Shown: one piece after another, positions 7,932 to 16,200 of the stretch | How positions within the stretch are numbered: position 1 is the stretch's first letter | Layout of the letters: each line of letters begins with the position of its first letter | Assembly (NCBI GenBank): GCA_023430285.1 | Contig: JAEZAV010000124.1 | Location: 1-32,872 of the forward strand | Source: Methanobacteriota archaeon | Lineage (GTDB): Archaea > Methanobacteriota > Methanobacteria > Methanobacteriales > Methanobacteriaceae | Direction: 5' to 3' | Length of the DNA stretch: 32,872 nt | Made by a program: the position numbers and the translations under genes | Notes under the pieces: model-generated | Told to the model about the DNA's origin: nothing | Databases searched by the model: none | What the model saw: only the letters and a program-made list of their open reading frames with translations

Positions 7932-8015
7932 CATATTTTTGTTTGCAATCGAGCATGATAAATGTTTTGGAAGACATAATAAAAACTATAAATTAGTATA
8001 TGGGAGGAGAAAGTT

Positions 8016-9320
8016 ATGCCAGAAAAATTGGATATGTTTTGTTATCAATGCAGTCAAACAGCATTTGAAACTGGATGTACAGTAAAGGGTGTTTGTGGAA
8101 AGGAAGCAACGGTAGCTAGATTACAGGACAACCTTTTATTTTCAATGAAGGGAATATCAGCCTACCTTTATCATTCAAGAGAATTAGGATACACAGATCC
8201 TGAAGTGGATCAATTCCTTGAAAAGGGGTTCTACTCAACACTCACAAACGTAAACTTCGATCCAGCAGAATTTGTTGAACTAGCCAAAGAATCAGGTATG
8301 ATGAATATTAAGGCCATGCAGCTGCTTAAAAAAGCTCATATAGAAACCTATGGAGAACCAACACCTACCGAAGTTAAAGTTGGATCTGTTAAAGGTAAGG
8401 GAATAATAGCCACTGGCCACAGTTTAAAAGCACTGGAAGAATTACTAAAACAGACAGAAGGAACAGGTATTAACGTATACACTCACTCAGAACTGCTACC
8501 TGCCCATGGATATCCTGAGCTTAGAAAATACGAACACCTCAAAGGACAAATAGGTGGACCATGGTTTGACCAGAAGAAGACCTTTTCAAACTACCCTGCA
8601 GCAATTGTTGGAACATCAAACTGTGTTCTTATCCCAAAAGATGAGTACAAAGAGAGAATGTACACAGTTGGAGTAGCACAGCTACCTGGAGTTACCCATA
8701 TCGAAGATTACGACTTTACACCAGCAATAGAAATGGCAAAATCCCTCCCTGATCTGGAAGATGAACCTAGGGATACTGTACTCACAACAGGATTCGGTGC
8801 CTCAACCATACTTTCACTGGCCGGAAAAATCAAAGAACTTGTTGAAGCAGGTAAAATTAAACATTTCTTCGTGGTTGGTGGATGCGACTCACCTAAACCT
8901 CAGGCCAAGTACTACACAGAGTTTGTCAAAAACCTGCCTGAAGATGTCATAGTATTGACACTTGCATGTGGAAAGTACAGATTCAATGATATGGATCTAG
9001 GGGACATAGAAGGAGTTCCAAGGTTAATTGATCTAGGTCAGTGTAACGATGCAATAGTAGGTATAGATGTTGTTGTAGCACTTTCAGATCTCTTTGAAAT
9101 GGAGATAAACGATCTTCCACTCACATTCGTACTGAGCTGGATGGAACAAAAAGCAGCAGCAATCCTATGGAGTCTTCTTGCATTGGACATCCAAAATATG
9201 TATCTCGGACCAATAGTACCAGGATGGGTTAACGACGAAATCTTAAAAGTACTAGTGGACAACTACGGTTTAACACCTATTGGAGATCCAAAAGAAGACA
9301 TAAAGAAGATGTTAGGTTAA
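8016..9320 (+). CDS. hcp: Hybrid cluster protein, short archaeal class
   Basis: A 434-residue hybrid cluster protein, known as a hydroxylamine reductase and NO reductase, cytoplasmic. The N-terminal cubane cysteines are C9, C12, C21 and C27. Hybrid-cluster ligands appear in order: GHSLKAL, THSELLPAHGY, GTSNCVLIP, VVGGCDSPK, LACGKYRFND, LGQCNDA and WMEQKAA. At ~430 rather than ~540 residues it lacks the helical insertion after the cysteine motif, as in the class found in methanogens and thermophiles. Strong ribosome binding site GGGAGGAG. It is divergent from msvR with operator-like repeats between them, so it is probably induced under oxidative or nitrosative stress. Two T runs follow the stop. 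Confidence 0.95.
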   Translation: MPEKLDMFCYQCSQTAFETGCTVKGVCGKEATVARLQDNLLFSMKGISAYLYHSRELGYTDPEVDQFLEKGFYSTLTNVNFDPAEFVELAKESGMMNIKAMQLLKKAHIETYGEPTPTEVKVGSVKGKGIIATGHSLKALEELLKQTEGTGINVYTHSELLPAHGYPELRKYEHLKGQIGGPWFDQKKTFSNYPAAIVGTSNCVLIPKDEYKERMYTVGVAQLPGVTHIEDYDFTPAIEMAKSLPDLEDEPRDTVLTTGFGASTILSLAGKIKELVEAGKIKHFFVVGGCDSPKPQAKYYTEFVKNLPEDVIVLTLACGKYRFNDMDLGDIEGVPRLIDLGQCNDAIVGIDVVVALSDLFEMEINDLPLTFVLSWMEQKAAAILWSLLALDIQNMYLGPIVPGWVNDEILKVLVDNYGLTPIGDPKEDIKKMLG

Positions 9321-9327
9321 TGAACAA

Positions 9328-9358
9328 TTTTTTTTAACCTATTTATCACTTTTTTTTT
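9328..9358 (+). terminator. Tandem oligo-T terminators after hcp
   Basis: Runs of eight (9328-9335) and nine (9350-9358) T residues directly after the hcp stop codon suggest that hcp is transcribed alone. Confidence 0.5.
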
Positions 9359-9548
9359 AAATCTAAAAACTTAAAATACAATTTATCTCAATTTAAATCT
9401 GTTGATCGCTAATTTTCTAAAAATATTGCTTATACTAGTTTTATATGGAATTTTTTCATTTTTACCATCTAGATATTTTGAAATCAATTATAGATAACTT
9501 ATTATTGATGCTAATACAAACTGGAAATCTGTATACTTAAAAGAAAAA

Positions 9549-9557
9549 ATTATAATG
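9549..9557 (+). promoter_or_regulatory. Possible TATA box for atwA
   Basis: ATTATAATG after an A-rich stretch lies about 42-50 bases before the atwA start, consistent with a short leader. The rest of the 278-base hcp-atwA spacer holds the hcp T runs and AT-rich DNA with nothing else recognised. Confidence 0.35.
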
Positions 9558-9598
9558 ATAATTTCAAGTTTAATTGATTAATACAGCGGTGATAATCA

Positions 9599-11332
9599 AT
9601 GATTAATATTAAAAATGTTTCCAAGACGTTTAAAATGGATGATGGTGCAGAGATCAAGGCTTTAGATGATATCAGCATTGATGTAAATGACGGTGAAATA
9701 CTGGGCATAATTGGTGTCAGTGGATCAGGAAAAAGTACGCTTCTTAGAATATTGAGGGGTGTTGAAAAATTCGATGCTGGAGAAATAGATATAGATGATG
9801 TGCATGTAAAGTTTGACTCAAATCCATACTACTTCACCAAACTTAAACAGGAAACAGCCATACACCTTCAAAGATCCTTCGGCCTATGGGCAGAAACAGC
9901 ACTTCAAAATGTAGTAAGAAAACTCAACGGCGCTAAATACGGAGATGAAGGATTAACAGATTTTAACTATGCTTACGATGAATTTGGAGATGAGGCCAGA
10001 GAAATCCTTAAAGTTGTGGGATTGGAACACAAAGCCGATCACTTCGCACCAGTTTTGAGTGGTGGAGAAAAACAAAGACTGATCATGGCGAGACAACTTG
10101 CAAAAAAACCTAAAGTACTTCTTTTAGACGAACCTGCTACAATGTCATGTCCTAAAACAAAACAGGATGTTTTAAATGCTATAAAAAATATTAACAAGAA
10201 ACTTGGTGTCACAGTTGTGATAGTATCCCACCTTCCTGAGGTTCATCTCTACCTATCTGACAGACTGGTAATGTTAGAAAATGGTAAATTAATAAAAGAA
10301 GGAACTCCTAAAGAAATCATTCCAGAATTCATATCAGAAATGGCTGAACCAGAACCATCAAGAGATCCTGAAGACATGGGTGAAGAGATAATAAAGGTTG
10401 AAAATATTGATAAAAGGTTTGTTCTTCTTAAAGGTGGGAATGTTCTTGAAATAGATGATATTAATTTTGATGTCAAAGCCGGGGAAATAATCTCACTCAT
10501 TGGAGAAAGTGGAGCAGGCAAAACAGTTCTGCTTCGAATGATGGGAGGAATAGAAATTCCAGATTCTGGGGCTGTGTATTTCAAACTCGAAGACAACTGG
10601 GTTAACATGAATGATCCTGGACTTGACAGGATGCAGGTCAGACGTAAATTAGGATTCATGCACCAGGAATTCGCCCTAGTACACCACGCAACAATCAAGG
10701 ATCAAATTGCAGCAAGACTGGGAGTTAAGGGAGAAAATGTTGTAATGCATGCTAAAAATGTAGCAAAGGAGTTAGAAATAAGTGATAAGATATTAGACCT
10801 TCTTTACCAGTTAACCGACATTCCAGAAACCGAAGCTAAGGCAAAACTGGACAAAATTGGATTAAACTCAGATATTTTAGATCTGCTCTTTCCAAGCTTC
10901 CCTGATACTGAAGTTAAAAAGTATGCAGAACCTATATTCAAAGCACTGGATCTGCCCCTTGAAATACTTGAAAGAAAATCCTATGAATTATCTGGAGGTC
11001 AGAAAGTCAGAGCAACACTTGCACTAATTCTTACATCACAACCAGATGTTCTCATTCTAGACGAACCATTCGGAGACTTGGATCCAATAACACTCAGAAC
11101 TGTATCAAACTCTTTAAAACGAATTAACAAAGAATTTAATACGACTATACTAATGGTTAGCCATCATGTTGACTTCATAGAAGAAGTATCAACTCGGGCA
11201 ATTTTGATGGACGAAGGTGAACTTATAATGGATGGCGATCCTCACAAACTTGCAGGTGAATTTGTAAAAAGATGTAAAGCAGATTATTTGGTTGGCTTTG
11301 AAGATCTTAAAAAGCAGCTTGCTGGTGATTGA
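9599..11332 (+). CDS. atwA: Methyl-coenzyme M reductase system component A2 (AtwA-type twin ABC ATPase)
   Basis: A 577-residue soluble protein with two ABC ATPase domains and no membrane helix. It resembles component A2, the ATP-binding factor required for reductive activation of methyl-CoM reductase. Domain 1 (about residues 1-250) has Walker A GVSGSGKST, signature LSGGEKQRL and Walker B VLLLDEPA. Domain 2 (about 265-560) has GESGAGKT, LSGGQKVRA and VLILDEPFGDLDP. A ~70-residue helical insertion (ELEISDKILDLLYQLTDIPE onward) precedes the second signature and makes the protein somewhat longer than I recall for the family. The ATG follows GCGGTGATAATC. Methanogens often carry more than one AtwA paralogue; which one this is cannot be settled here. 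Confidence 0.85.
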   Translation: MINIKNVSKTFKMDDGAEIKALDDISIDVNDGEILGIIGVSGSGKSTLLRILRGVEKFDAGEIDIDDVHVKFDSNPYYFTKLKQETAIHLQRSFGLWAETALQNVVRKLNGAKYGDEGLTDFNYAYDEFGDEAREILKVVGLEHKADHFAPVLSGGEKQRLIMARQLAKKPKVLLLDEPATMSCPKTKQDVLNAIKNINKKLGVTVVIVSHLPEVHLYLSDRLVMLENGKLIKEGTPKEIIPEFISEMAEPEPSRDPEDMGEEIIKVENIDKRFVLLKGGNVLEIDDINFDVKAGEIISLIGESGAGKTVLLRMMGGIEIPDSGAVYFKLEDNWVNMNDPGLDRMQVRRKLGFMHQEFALVHHATIKDQIAARLGVKGENVVMHAKNVAKELEISDKILDLLYQLTDIPETEAKAKLDKIGLNSDILDLLFPSFPDTEVKKYAEPIFKALDLPLEILERKSYELSGGQKVRATLALILTSQPDVLILDEPFGDLDPITLRTVSNSLKRINKEFNTTILMVSHHVDFIEEVSTRAILMDEGELIMDGDPHKLAGEFVKRCKADYLVGFEDLKKQLAGD

Positions 11333-11396
11333 AAAAATATTACACCGTACTCCACTTAGGATGGTAAATTTCGTAGTCGGAGTTCGTATGGACATA

Positions 11397-11417
11397 TCTG
11401 ATTAGATTAAAATCAGA
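11397..11417. promoter_or_regulatory. Inverted repeat TCTGATT-N7-AATCAGA upstream of the usp gene
   Basis: Seven-base perfect arms with a 7-base spacer lie 64 bases after the atwA stop and 72 bases before the usp start, just ahead of a possible TATA box (AGTATAAATCAG, 11429-11440). It could be an operator or a hairpin at the end of the atwA transcript. Confidence 0.35.
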
Positions 11418-11489
11418 GAAAAAACAAAGTATAAATCAGTTCATTAGTAATAAAAATTTTCATGATGATATTTATAGGAGGGATTGTAG

Positions 11490-11891
11490 TTGTTTGAAAG
11501 AATCATGTTTCCAACGGATGGTTCAGAGTATGCAGCCAGGTCAGAGGATATTGTAATGGAAATGGCTAAAAAATTCGGTTCAACTGTGGTGGCAGTGAAC
11601 ATTATAGATGATAAATTAATATATCCATTTGAAGTCCTTGAAGATGAAGGTAAATCCATACTTAGCCATGTGAGTGAAAGGGGACAAAATGAAGATGTTA
11701 AAGTGGAAGAAGTGTTAATTGTTGGAAGTCCAACCCACGACATGGAAAAAATTGTAAAAAAAACAGAAGCAGATCTAGTTGTAATTGCAACCCATGGAAA
11801 AACCGGGCTTGAAAAACTCATACTCGGAAGTGTGGCTGAAAGTGCTTTAAAAACAGTAAAAGTACCTGTTTTACTCGTCAAAAAAACTTAA
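11490..11891 (+). CDS. Universal stress protein (UspA family)
   Basis: A 133-residue single-domain UspA protein. The N-terminus FERIMFPTDGSEYAARS and the C-terminal ATP-loop pattern IATHGKTGLEKLILGSVAES indicate an ATP-binding type. The start is TTG at 11490 with AGGAGGGA six bases upstream; the first ATG lies six codons in and would remove part of beta-strand 1. The family acts in stress survival through largely unknown clients. It stands between atwA and a small ABM-like gene on the same strand. Its place in the redox block suggests a role there, by inference only. Confidence 0.9.
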   Translation: MFERIMFPTDGSEYAARSEDIVMEMAKKFGSTVVAVNIIDDKLIYPFEVLEDEGKSILSHVSERGQNEDVKVEEVLIVGSPTHDMEKIVKKTEADLVVIATHGKTGLEKLILGSVAESALKTVKVPVLLVKKT

Positions 11892-11981
11892 AAAGGTTAT
11901 TTTGTGCAAGACCAAAATTCTCTTTTTTGAAAGGGGTCTACTAAAATAAAAACAAATAAAAAAAAAGAAGGGGACGTTAAA

Positions 11982-12287
11982 TTGGAAATAATAACCATGG
12001 TAAAGGGAAAAATAGCAGATGAAGATATTAATGCTTTTGAAGCAGCATACGAAGCAGTTAAAGAAGAACCAGCTCCTGAAGGATTAGTTGCATCTTTCCT
12101 GCTGAAGGACATGATCGATCCAAATATTTACAAAGTGGAAACAGTATGGGCCAACCCAGAAACCCTAAAGAAAATTATGGGGGAGGGATCGGCATCAGCG
12201 GATATTAAACTGTTTGAAAAATTCGATACAGACCCAACAGTTGAAATATACGAAGTTAGGAACAACTTCCCCCAGTACGAAGAATAA
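11982..12287 (+). CDS. Small ABM-like (dimeric alpha/beta barrel) protein
   Basis: A 101-residue protein with the pattern of an antibiotic biosynthesis monooxygenase-like fold: strand (EIITMVKGKI), long helix (NAFEAAYEAVK), strand (GLVASFLLKD), strand (NIYKVETVWAN), helix (ETLKKIMGEG) and a C-terminal strand (PTVEIYEVR). Such proteins are heme- or quinone-related oxygenases or simple ligand binders; no heme-ligand motif was recognised. The start is TTG at 11982 preceded by AAGGGGAC. It is 90 bases downstream of the usp gene and is followed by a T9 run, so it could be the last gene of a short transcript. Confidence 0.75.
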   Translation: MEIITMVKGKIADEDINAFEAAYEAVKEEPAPEGLVASFLLKDMIDPNIYKVETVWANPETLKKIMGEGSASADIKLFEKFDTDPTVEIYEVRNNFPQYEE

Positions 12288-12336
12288 AGTGAAACCAAAC
12301 TTTGTTCTTCAAACATGAATATTAATCTAAACATTC

Positions 12337-12345
12337 TTTTTTTTT
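12337..12345 (+). terminator. Oligo-T terminator after the ABM-like gene
   Basis: Nine T residues about 50 bases after the stop, before the next gene's ribosome binding site. Confidence 0.45.
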
Positions 12346-12378
12346 AATTTAAATTTTTTATATTTCTAGGGGTTGAAA

Positions 12379-12810
12379 ATGAGACTTTGGAGTTTACATC
12401 CTAAATACCTGGATTCTAAGGGATTAGTTGCTTTGTGGAGAGAAGGATTATTGGCAAGAAAGGTATTGTTAGGTGAAACAAAGGGTTATAAAAATCATCC
12501 TCAACTAATAAGATTTAAAAACCATAAACATCCTATAAAAGCCATAGATACTTATTTATTCAACGTATATTCAGAATCAAAACTTCGTAACTACAATTTT
12601 AACAGATCCAAGATCGGAAACAAATTCACAGAAGAACTCGTTGACGTTACAGAAACCCAATTGGTATACGAACTGGATCATTTAAGAGTTAAATTAGAAA
12701 CCAGGGATCATAAAACATATTTAGAATTGAAAGATATAATCGTCCCAGACCCGAATCCATTTTTCAGGAAGGTTGATGGTGATATTGAAATCTGGGAGAT
12801 ACAAAAATAA
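12379..12810 (+). CDS. Pyrimidine dimer DNA glycosylase (T4 endonuclease V-like)
   Basis: A 143-residue protein of the pyrimidine-dimer glycosylase family, which cuts the glycosyl bond at UV-induced cyclobutane dimers and nicks the DNA by lyase chemistry. The N-terminal MRLWSLHPKYLDSKGLVALW is the family signature; these enzymes use the free N-terminal region for catalysis. GYKNHPQLIRF and the YLFNVYSES helix are also typical. I place the start at the ATG at 12379, five bases after AGGGGT; a TTG two codons upstream would extend the N-terminus and spoil the catalytic geometry. It lies next to the rubredoxin and ferritin genes. Confidence 0.88.
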   Translation: MRLWSLHPKYLDSKGLVALWREGLLARKVLLGETKGYKNHPQLIRFKNHKHPIKAIDTYLFNVYSESKLRNYNFNRSKIGNKFTEELVDVTETQLVYELDHLRVKLETRDHKTYLELKDIIVPDPNPFFRKVDGDIEIWEIQK

Positions 12811-12909
12811 AGTTAGATCGAAACAGACCAAACAAAAAAATTTTTATTCAATTAAACACATAATAATAATGTTAAAGGTTTTGCATTAGCTAAAAGAGGT
12901 GTTATGTAT

Positions 12910-13068
12910 ATGAAGAGATACAAATGCAAGGTTTGTGGATATATTTACGATCCTGAAGTTGGCGATAAGAAGGGTAAAGTAGAACCTGGAACTGCCTTCG
13001 AAGATCTTAAAAGCAATTGGCACTGTCCATCTTGTGGTGCTGGTACCAACAGATTTGTGGCTGTTTAA
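12910..13068 (+). CDS. Rubredoxin 1
   Basis: A 52-residue rubredoxin, a one-iron electron carrier with Fe held by four cysteines. The motifs are YKCKVCGYIYDP (CxxC) near the N-terminus and WHCPSCGA (CxxC) near residue 39. It carries a basic loop (GDKKGKVEPG) where the neighbouring rubredoxin is acidic, suggesting a different partner. AGAGGTG lies eight bases before the ATG at 12910; an ATG two codons earlier is too close to it. Rubredoxins in methanogens feed electrons to peroxide- and oxygen-reducing enzymes. The second rubredoxin starts 101 bases downstream. Confidence 0.93.
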   Translation: MKRYKCKVCGYIYDPEVGDKKGKVEPGTAFEDLKSNWHCPSCGAGTNRFVAV

Positions 13069-13169
13069 AACAAAAATTTTAATCCATCAAAAAATTATTA
13101 TTCCTGTAACCACATAATCAAGTTTAGAATCTAAATTATAAGATTAAAAAAATTATTAGGAGATGTAAC

Positions 13170-13331
13170 ATGAAAAAATATCTATGTACAGCTTGTGGCT
13201 ATGTATACGACCCAGAAGAAGGAGACCCAGATAATGGAGTAGATCCTGGAACAGCATTTGAAGATTTACCAGATGATTGGGTTTGCCCACTTTGTGGAGT
13301 TGGAAAGGAACTCTTCGAAGAAACAGACTAA
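13170..13331 (+). CDS. Rubredoxin 2
   Basis: A 53-residue rubredoxin with both metal motifs intact (YLCTACGYVYDP and WVCPLCGV) and the usual DPGTAFEDLPDDW core. It is strongly acidic, ending in KELFEETD. The ribosome binding site TTAGGAGATG precedes the ATG. Two T runs follow the stop, so rubredoxins 1 and 2 may form one transcript separate from ferritin, although the spacing to ferritin is only 72 bases. Likely role: electron donor to peroxide- or oxygen-reducing proteins. Confidence 0.95.
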   Translation: MKKYLCTACGYVYDPEEGDPDNGVDPGTAFEDLPDDWVCPLCGVGKELFEETD

Positions 13332-13338
13332 AAAAATA

Positions 13339-13364
13339 TTTTTTTTTCTCTAACATTTTTTTTT
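13339..13364 (+). terminator. Tandem oligo-T terminators after rubredoxin 2
   Basis: Two runs of nine T residues (13339-13347 and 13356-13364) separate rubredoxin 2 from ferritin. Confidence 0.5.
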
Positions 13365-13403
13365 AACTCATTAATTTTTTCAAATCATTTAGGAGGGAAA
13401 CCA

Positions 13404-13913
13404 ATGGATGAAAAAATGGTTGAATCATTAAACAGTCAATTAAATGCTGAGATGTACTCCGCATATCTCTACCTCTCTATGGGGGCTTACTTTGAAGATT
13501 TAGATTTAGGCGGGTTTGCAAACTGGATGAGGGTACAGGCTCAAGAAGAAATGACACATGCCATGAAAATACATGACTTTATAATTCAAAGAGGAGATAG
13601 GGTCACCTTAACCAAGATCGAAGCTCCTCCAACAGAGTGGGAGTCTCCTGTAAATGCATTCGAACATGTTTATAAACATGAACAGAAGGTTACAGGTTTA
13701 ATTAATCAACTTGTTAACTTGGCACTTTCTTTGGGAGACCATGCAACCAACAACTTCCTTCAATGGTTCGTAGCTGAACAAGTGGAAGAAGAAGAATCCT
13801 CAAGTGGAGTTCTAAAAAAGGTTAAAATGGCCAACGATTCATTAAGCGGAATGCTAATGCTCGACAACGAACTATCACAAAGAATTTTCACACCTCCTGC
13901 AACAACTAAATAA
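13404..13913 (+). CDS. Non-heme ferritin (FtnA type)
   Basis: A 169-residue four-helix ferritin that oxidises and stores ferrous iron, limiting Fenton chemistry. Ferroxidase-centre residues are visible: the Glu in LNAEMYSAYLYLS (about residue 17), the Glu and His in AQEEMTHAMKIHDFI (about 48-62), and the Glu/Gln residues of FVAEQVEEE (about 127-135). Length and pattern match bacterial-type FtnA, with no heme-binding methionine helix as in bacterioferritin. TAGGAGGG precedes the ATG. A T7 run follows the stop. It sits between the rubredoxins and the peroxiredoxin-SOD pair. Confidence 0.95.
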   Translation: MDEKMVESLNSQLNAEMYSAYLYLSMGAYFEDLDLGGFANWMRVQAQEEMTHAMKIHDFIIQRGDRVTLTKIEAPPTEWESPVNAFEHVYKHEQKVTGLINQLVNLALSLGDHATNNFLQWFVAEQVEEEESSSGVLKKVKMANDSLSGMLMLDNELSQRIFTPPATTK

Positions 13914-13926
13914 CTAATTCATCCTC

Positions 13927-13933
13927 TTTTTTT
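13927..13933 (+). terminator. Oligo-T terminator after ferritin
   Basis: Seven T residues 14 bases after the ferritin stop codon. Confidence 0.45.
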
Positions 13934-14133
13934 CTTTTAAGTATTCAAACATCTTAATAGTGCTATTTTTATTTTGACATTCCCATAGTCCATATCCATC
14001 AAAAAAATCAACATAAATTTAAGATCATTTCTTGTAAGCATCTCAGCCCAATCTACGTGAAGTTAGGGATAAGTTCATGTTGTATGAAATATTAAATTTA
14101 TTTTAAACAAAAAAAATGAACTCTGGGTGTAGT

Positions 14134-16200
14134 ATGGAAGATTACGATCAAAAATATTATAAATCTCGATTCTACTGGTTATGGAGAACAATTATCCTGT
14201 GGATAGGTTCATCGTTAGGATTCATGCTTGTCGCTTATTTATCAGTGGGACTCAGCGTTGATTCTTGGGAAACAGCATTTGTTGTTGCTGGAATTGTTGG
14301 TATATTAAATGCTATTTTATGGCCACTTCTATCCAGAATTTTACTTCCTTTTATGGTTTTCACAGTGGGTATAGGTGCATTACTACTCAATGGACTTCTC
14401 ATATGGCTTGCTACTAATTTTACTTCGGGAGTAACCATTGAAGGGCCGGCTTTAATAATAACTCCCATTGCAATGGCTGCAATTTCAACACTACTAAATG
14501 GAGTATTGACAATAGATGACGATGCCACATGGTACAGGGGTATAAGGGACAAAGTTAAAAAAATTGACAAAGAGTCGGTTACCAAAACTCCTGGAGTGAT
14601 CTTCATGGAGATAGATGGACTTGCAAAGAACATCCTCCTGGAAGCAATTGAATTAGGAGACATGCCAACACTTAAAAGGTGGATTGAAGAAGGATCACAC
14701 GAATTAAAAGGTTGGGAAACTGACCTATCAAGCCAAACTGGTGCCAGTCAAGCAGGAATATTACATGGTAACAACGAGGACATGGTGGCATTTAGATGGG
14801 TTGAAAAAGATAACAACAATAAAATCATGGTTTCAGTTGGTTTAAGTGACGCTCCAATTCTTGAAAAACGAATATCTGATGGAAATGGACTTCTTGCACA
14901 GCATGGGGCAAGTAGATCAAACCTATTTTCAGGAGATGCAAATGATGTTATCTTCACATTTAGCCAGATGAAAGACCTTGGAAAATTTTACAACAAGGCA
15001 TGGAAATACGTTTTTTCAAATCCATCTAATTTCAGTAGAATAGTGTGTTTATTTCTTTACGACGCATTATTAGATTATATATCCCAGTTGATACACATAT
15101 TCAAGGATATTAAACCCAGAATTTATAGGGGCCTTGCATTTCCATTTATCCGAGCAGGAGCAAACGTATTTTTACGTGAAATCACTACTTTGGCTTTAAT
15201 AGGGGACATATTAAAGGGAGAAATTGATGTGGCATATGTTACATATTTGGGATACGATGAAATTGCACATCACTCTGGAGTTAGGGACTTTGATGCATTC
15301 ATCGCACTCAAGGATCTGGACAAACAATTTCACAGGGTAGAAATGGCATCTAAATTGTGTCACAGGCCTTATCAACTTGTTGTCCATTCTGATCATGGTC
15401 AAACCAACGGAGCAACATTTAAACAGAGATATGGATTATCATTGGAGGGTTTGGTAAAGGAACTTTTACCTTTAGAAACACAAATATTTGCTGATATGTC
15501 ACCATCAACTGGTGATCACTTTGTTTCTGCATTCACCTTACCTGGAGATAAGGTTAAGGAATACTTCAATGATAAAACCCATGACGTGAATAGTTACATC
15601 CAGAGGTACAATCCACTAAAAAAACCTGATCTAGTGAGTGAAACAGATGCAAACGTTCTTGTATTGGCCTCTGGTAATCTGGGCATGATATATTTAACAG
15701 ACTACGTTGAGAGACTCAGTTATGAAGAAATAAATCAGATCTACACAGATTTAATTCCAGGGCTAGCAAACCACGAAGGTATATCCTTTATAATGGTTAA
15801 TTCTGAAGTTAACGGTGCACTTGCAATAGGAAGCAAGGGGACTTACTATCTTGAAACAGATGAAGTTAAAGGAGAGAATCCATTAGCAGATTTTGGTGCA
15901 AACATAGCTAAACATCTCAGAAGAACCCATGGATTTGAACACACCCCTGATATACTTGTTATCAGCATGTACGACAAGGAGAAAAATGAAGTTGCAGCAT
16001 TTGAAGAACTTGTTGGGAGTCATGGAGGTGTGGGTGGAGAACAATCATATCCATTCATTTTACATCCAAGTAAATGGAACATCCAAGATGGAATAGTAGG
16101 GGCAGAAAATGTTTACCACGCATTCAAATCTGAGATTTCCAAAAACAATTCTGAACAGATGGAGCAAAGTTCCTGCAAACTGGAAAAAACCTTAAACTGA
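14134..16200 (+). CDS. Holin-like membrane domain fused to an alkaline phosphatase-superfamily phosphodiesterase
   Basis: A 688-residue fusion. Residues ~10-135 hold four membrane helices resembling the small phage-holin-4-like membrane family (e.g. VVAGIVGILNAILWPLLS). The rest is an alkaline phosphatase-fold hydrolase with its metal ligands visible: Asp in FMEIDGLA, Thr nucleophile in SSQTGASQAG, Asp and His in GYDEIAHHSG, Asp-His in HSDHGQT, and His in GSHGGVGG. The substrate is unknown; related proteins are labelled nucleotide pyrophosphatase or phosphodiesterase, and a lipid or polymer headgroup is possible. The ATG at 14134 has GGGTG four bases upstream; an ATG at 14116 has no binding site but cannot be excluded. 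It appears to be transcribed alone. Confidence 0.88.
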   Translation: MEDYDQKYYKSRFYWLWRTIILWIGSSLGFMLVAYLSVGLSVDSWETAFVVAGIVGILNAILWPLLSRILLPFMVFTVGIGALLLNGLLIWLATNFTSGVTIEGPALIITPIAMAAISTLLNGVLTIDDDATWYRGIRDKVKKIDKESVTKTPGVIFMEIDGLAKNILLEAIELGDMPTLKRWIEEGSHELKGWETDLSSQTGASQAGILHGNNEDMVAFRWVEKDNNNKIMVSVGLSDAPILEKRISDGNGLLAQHGASRSNLFSGDANDVIFTFSQMKDLGKFYNKAWKYVFSNPSNFSRIVCLFLYDALLDYISQLIHIFKDIKPRIYRGLAFPFIRAGANVFLREITTLALIGDILKGEIDVAYVTYLGYDEIAHHSGVRDFDAFIALKDLDKQFHRVEMASKLCHRPYQLVVHSDHGQTNGATFKQRYGLSLEGLVKELLPLETQIFADMSPSTGDHFVSAFTLPGDKVKEYFNDKTHDVNSYIQRYNPLKKPDLVSETDANVLVLASGNLGMIYLTDYVERLSYEEINQIYTDLIPGLANHEGISFIMVNSEVNGALAIGSKGTYYLETDEVKGENPLADFGANIAKHLRRTHGFEHTPDILVISMYDKEKNEVAAFEELVGSHGGVGGEQSYPFILHPSKWNIQDGIVGAENVYHAFKSEISKNNSEQMEQSSCKLEKTLN

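Noticed and set aside
11444..11881. 145-residue antisense frame over the universal stress gene
   Set aside because: It is the complement of a well-supported gene, Ser/Thr-rich as expected for an antisense shadow. Similar shadows over atwA (10249-10698) and the ligase gene (20808-21185) were also dropped.
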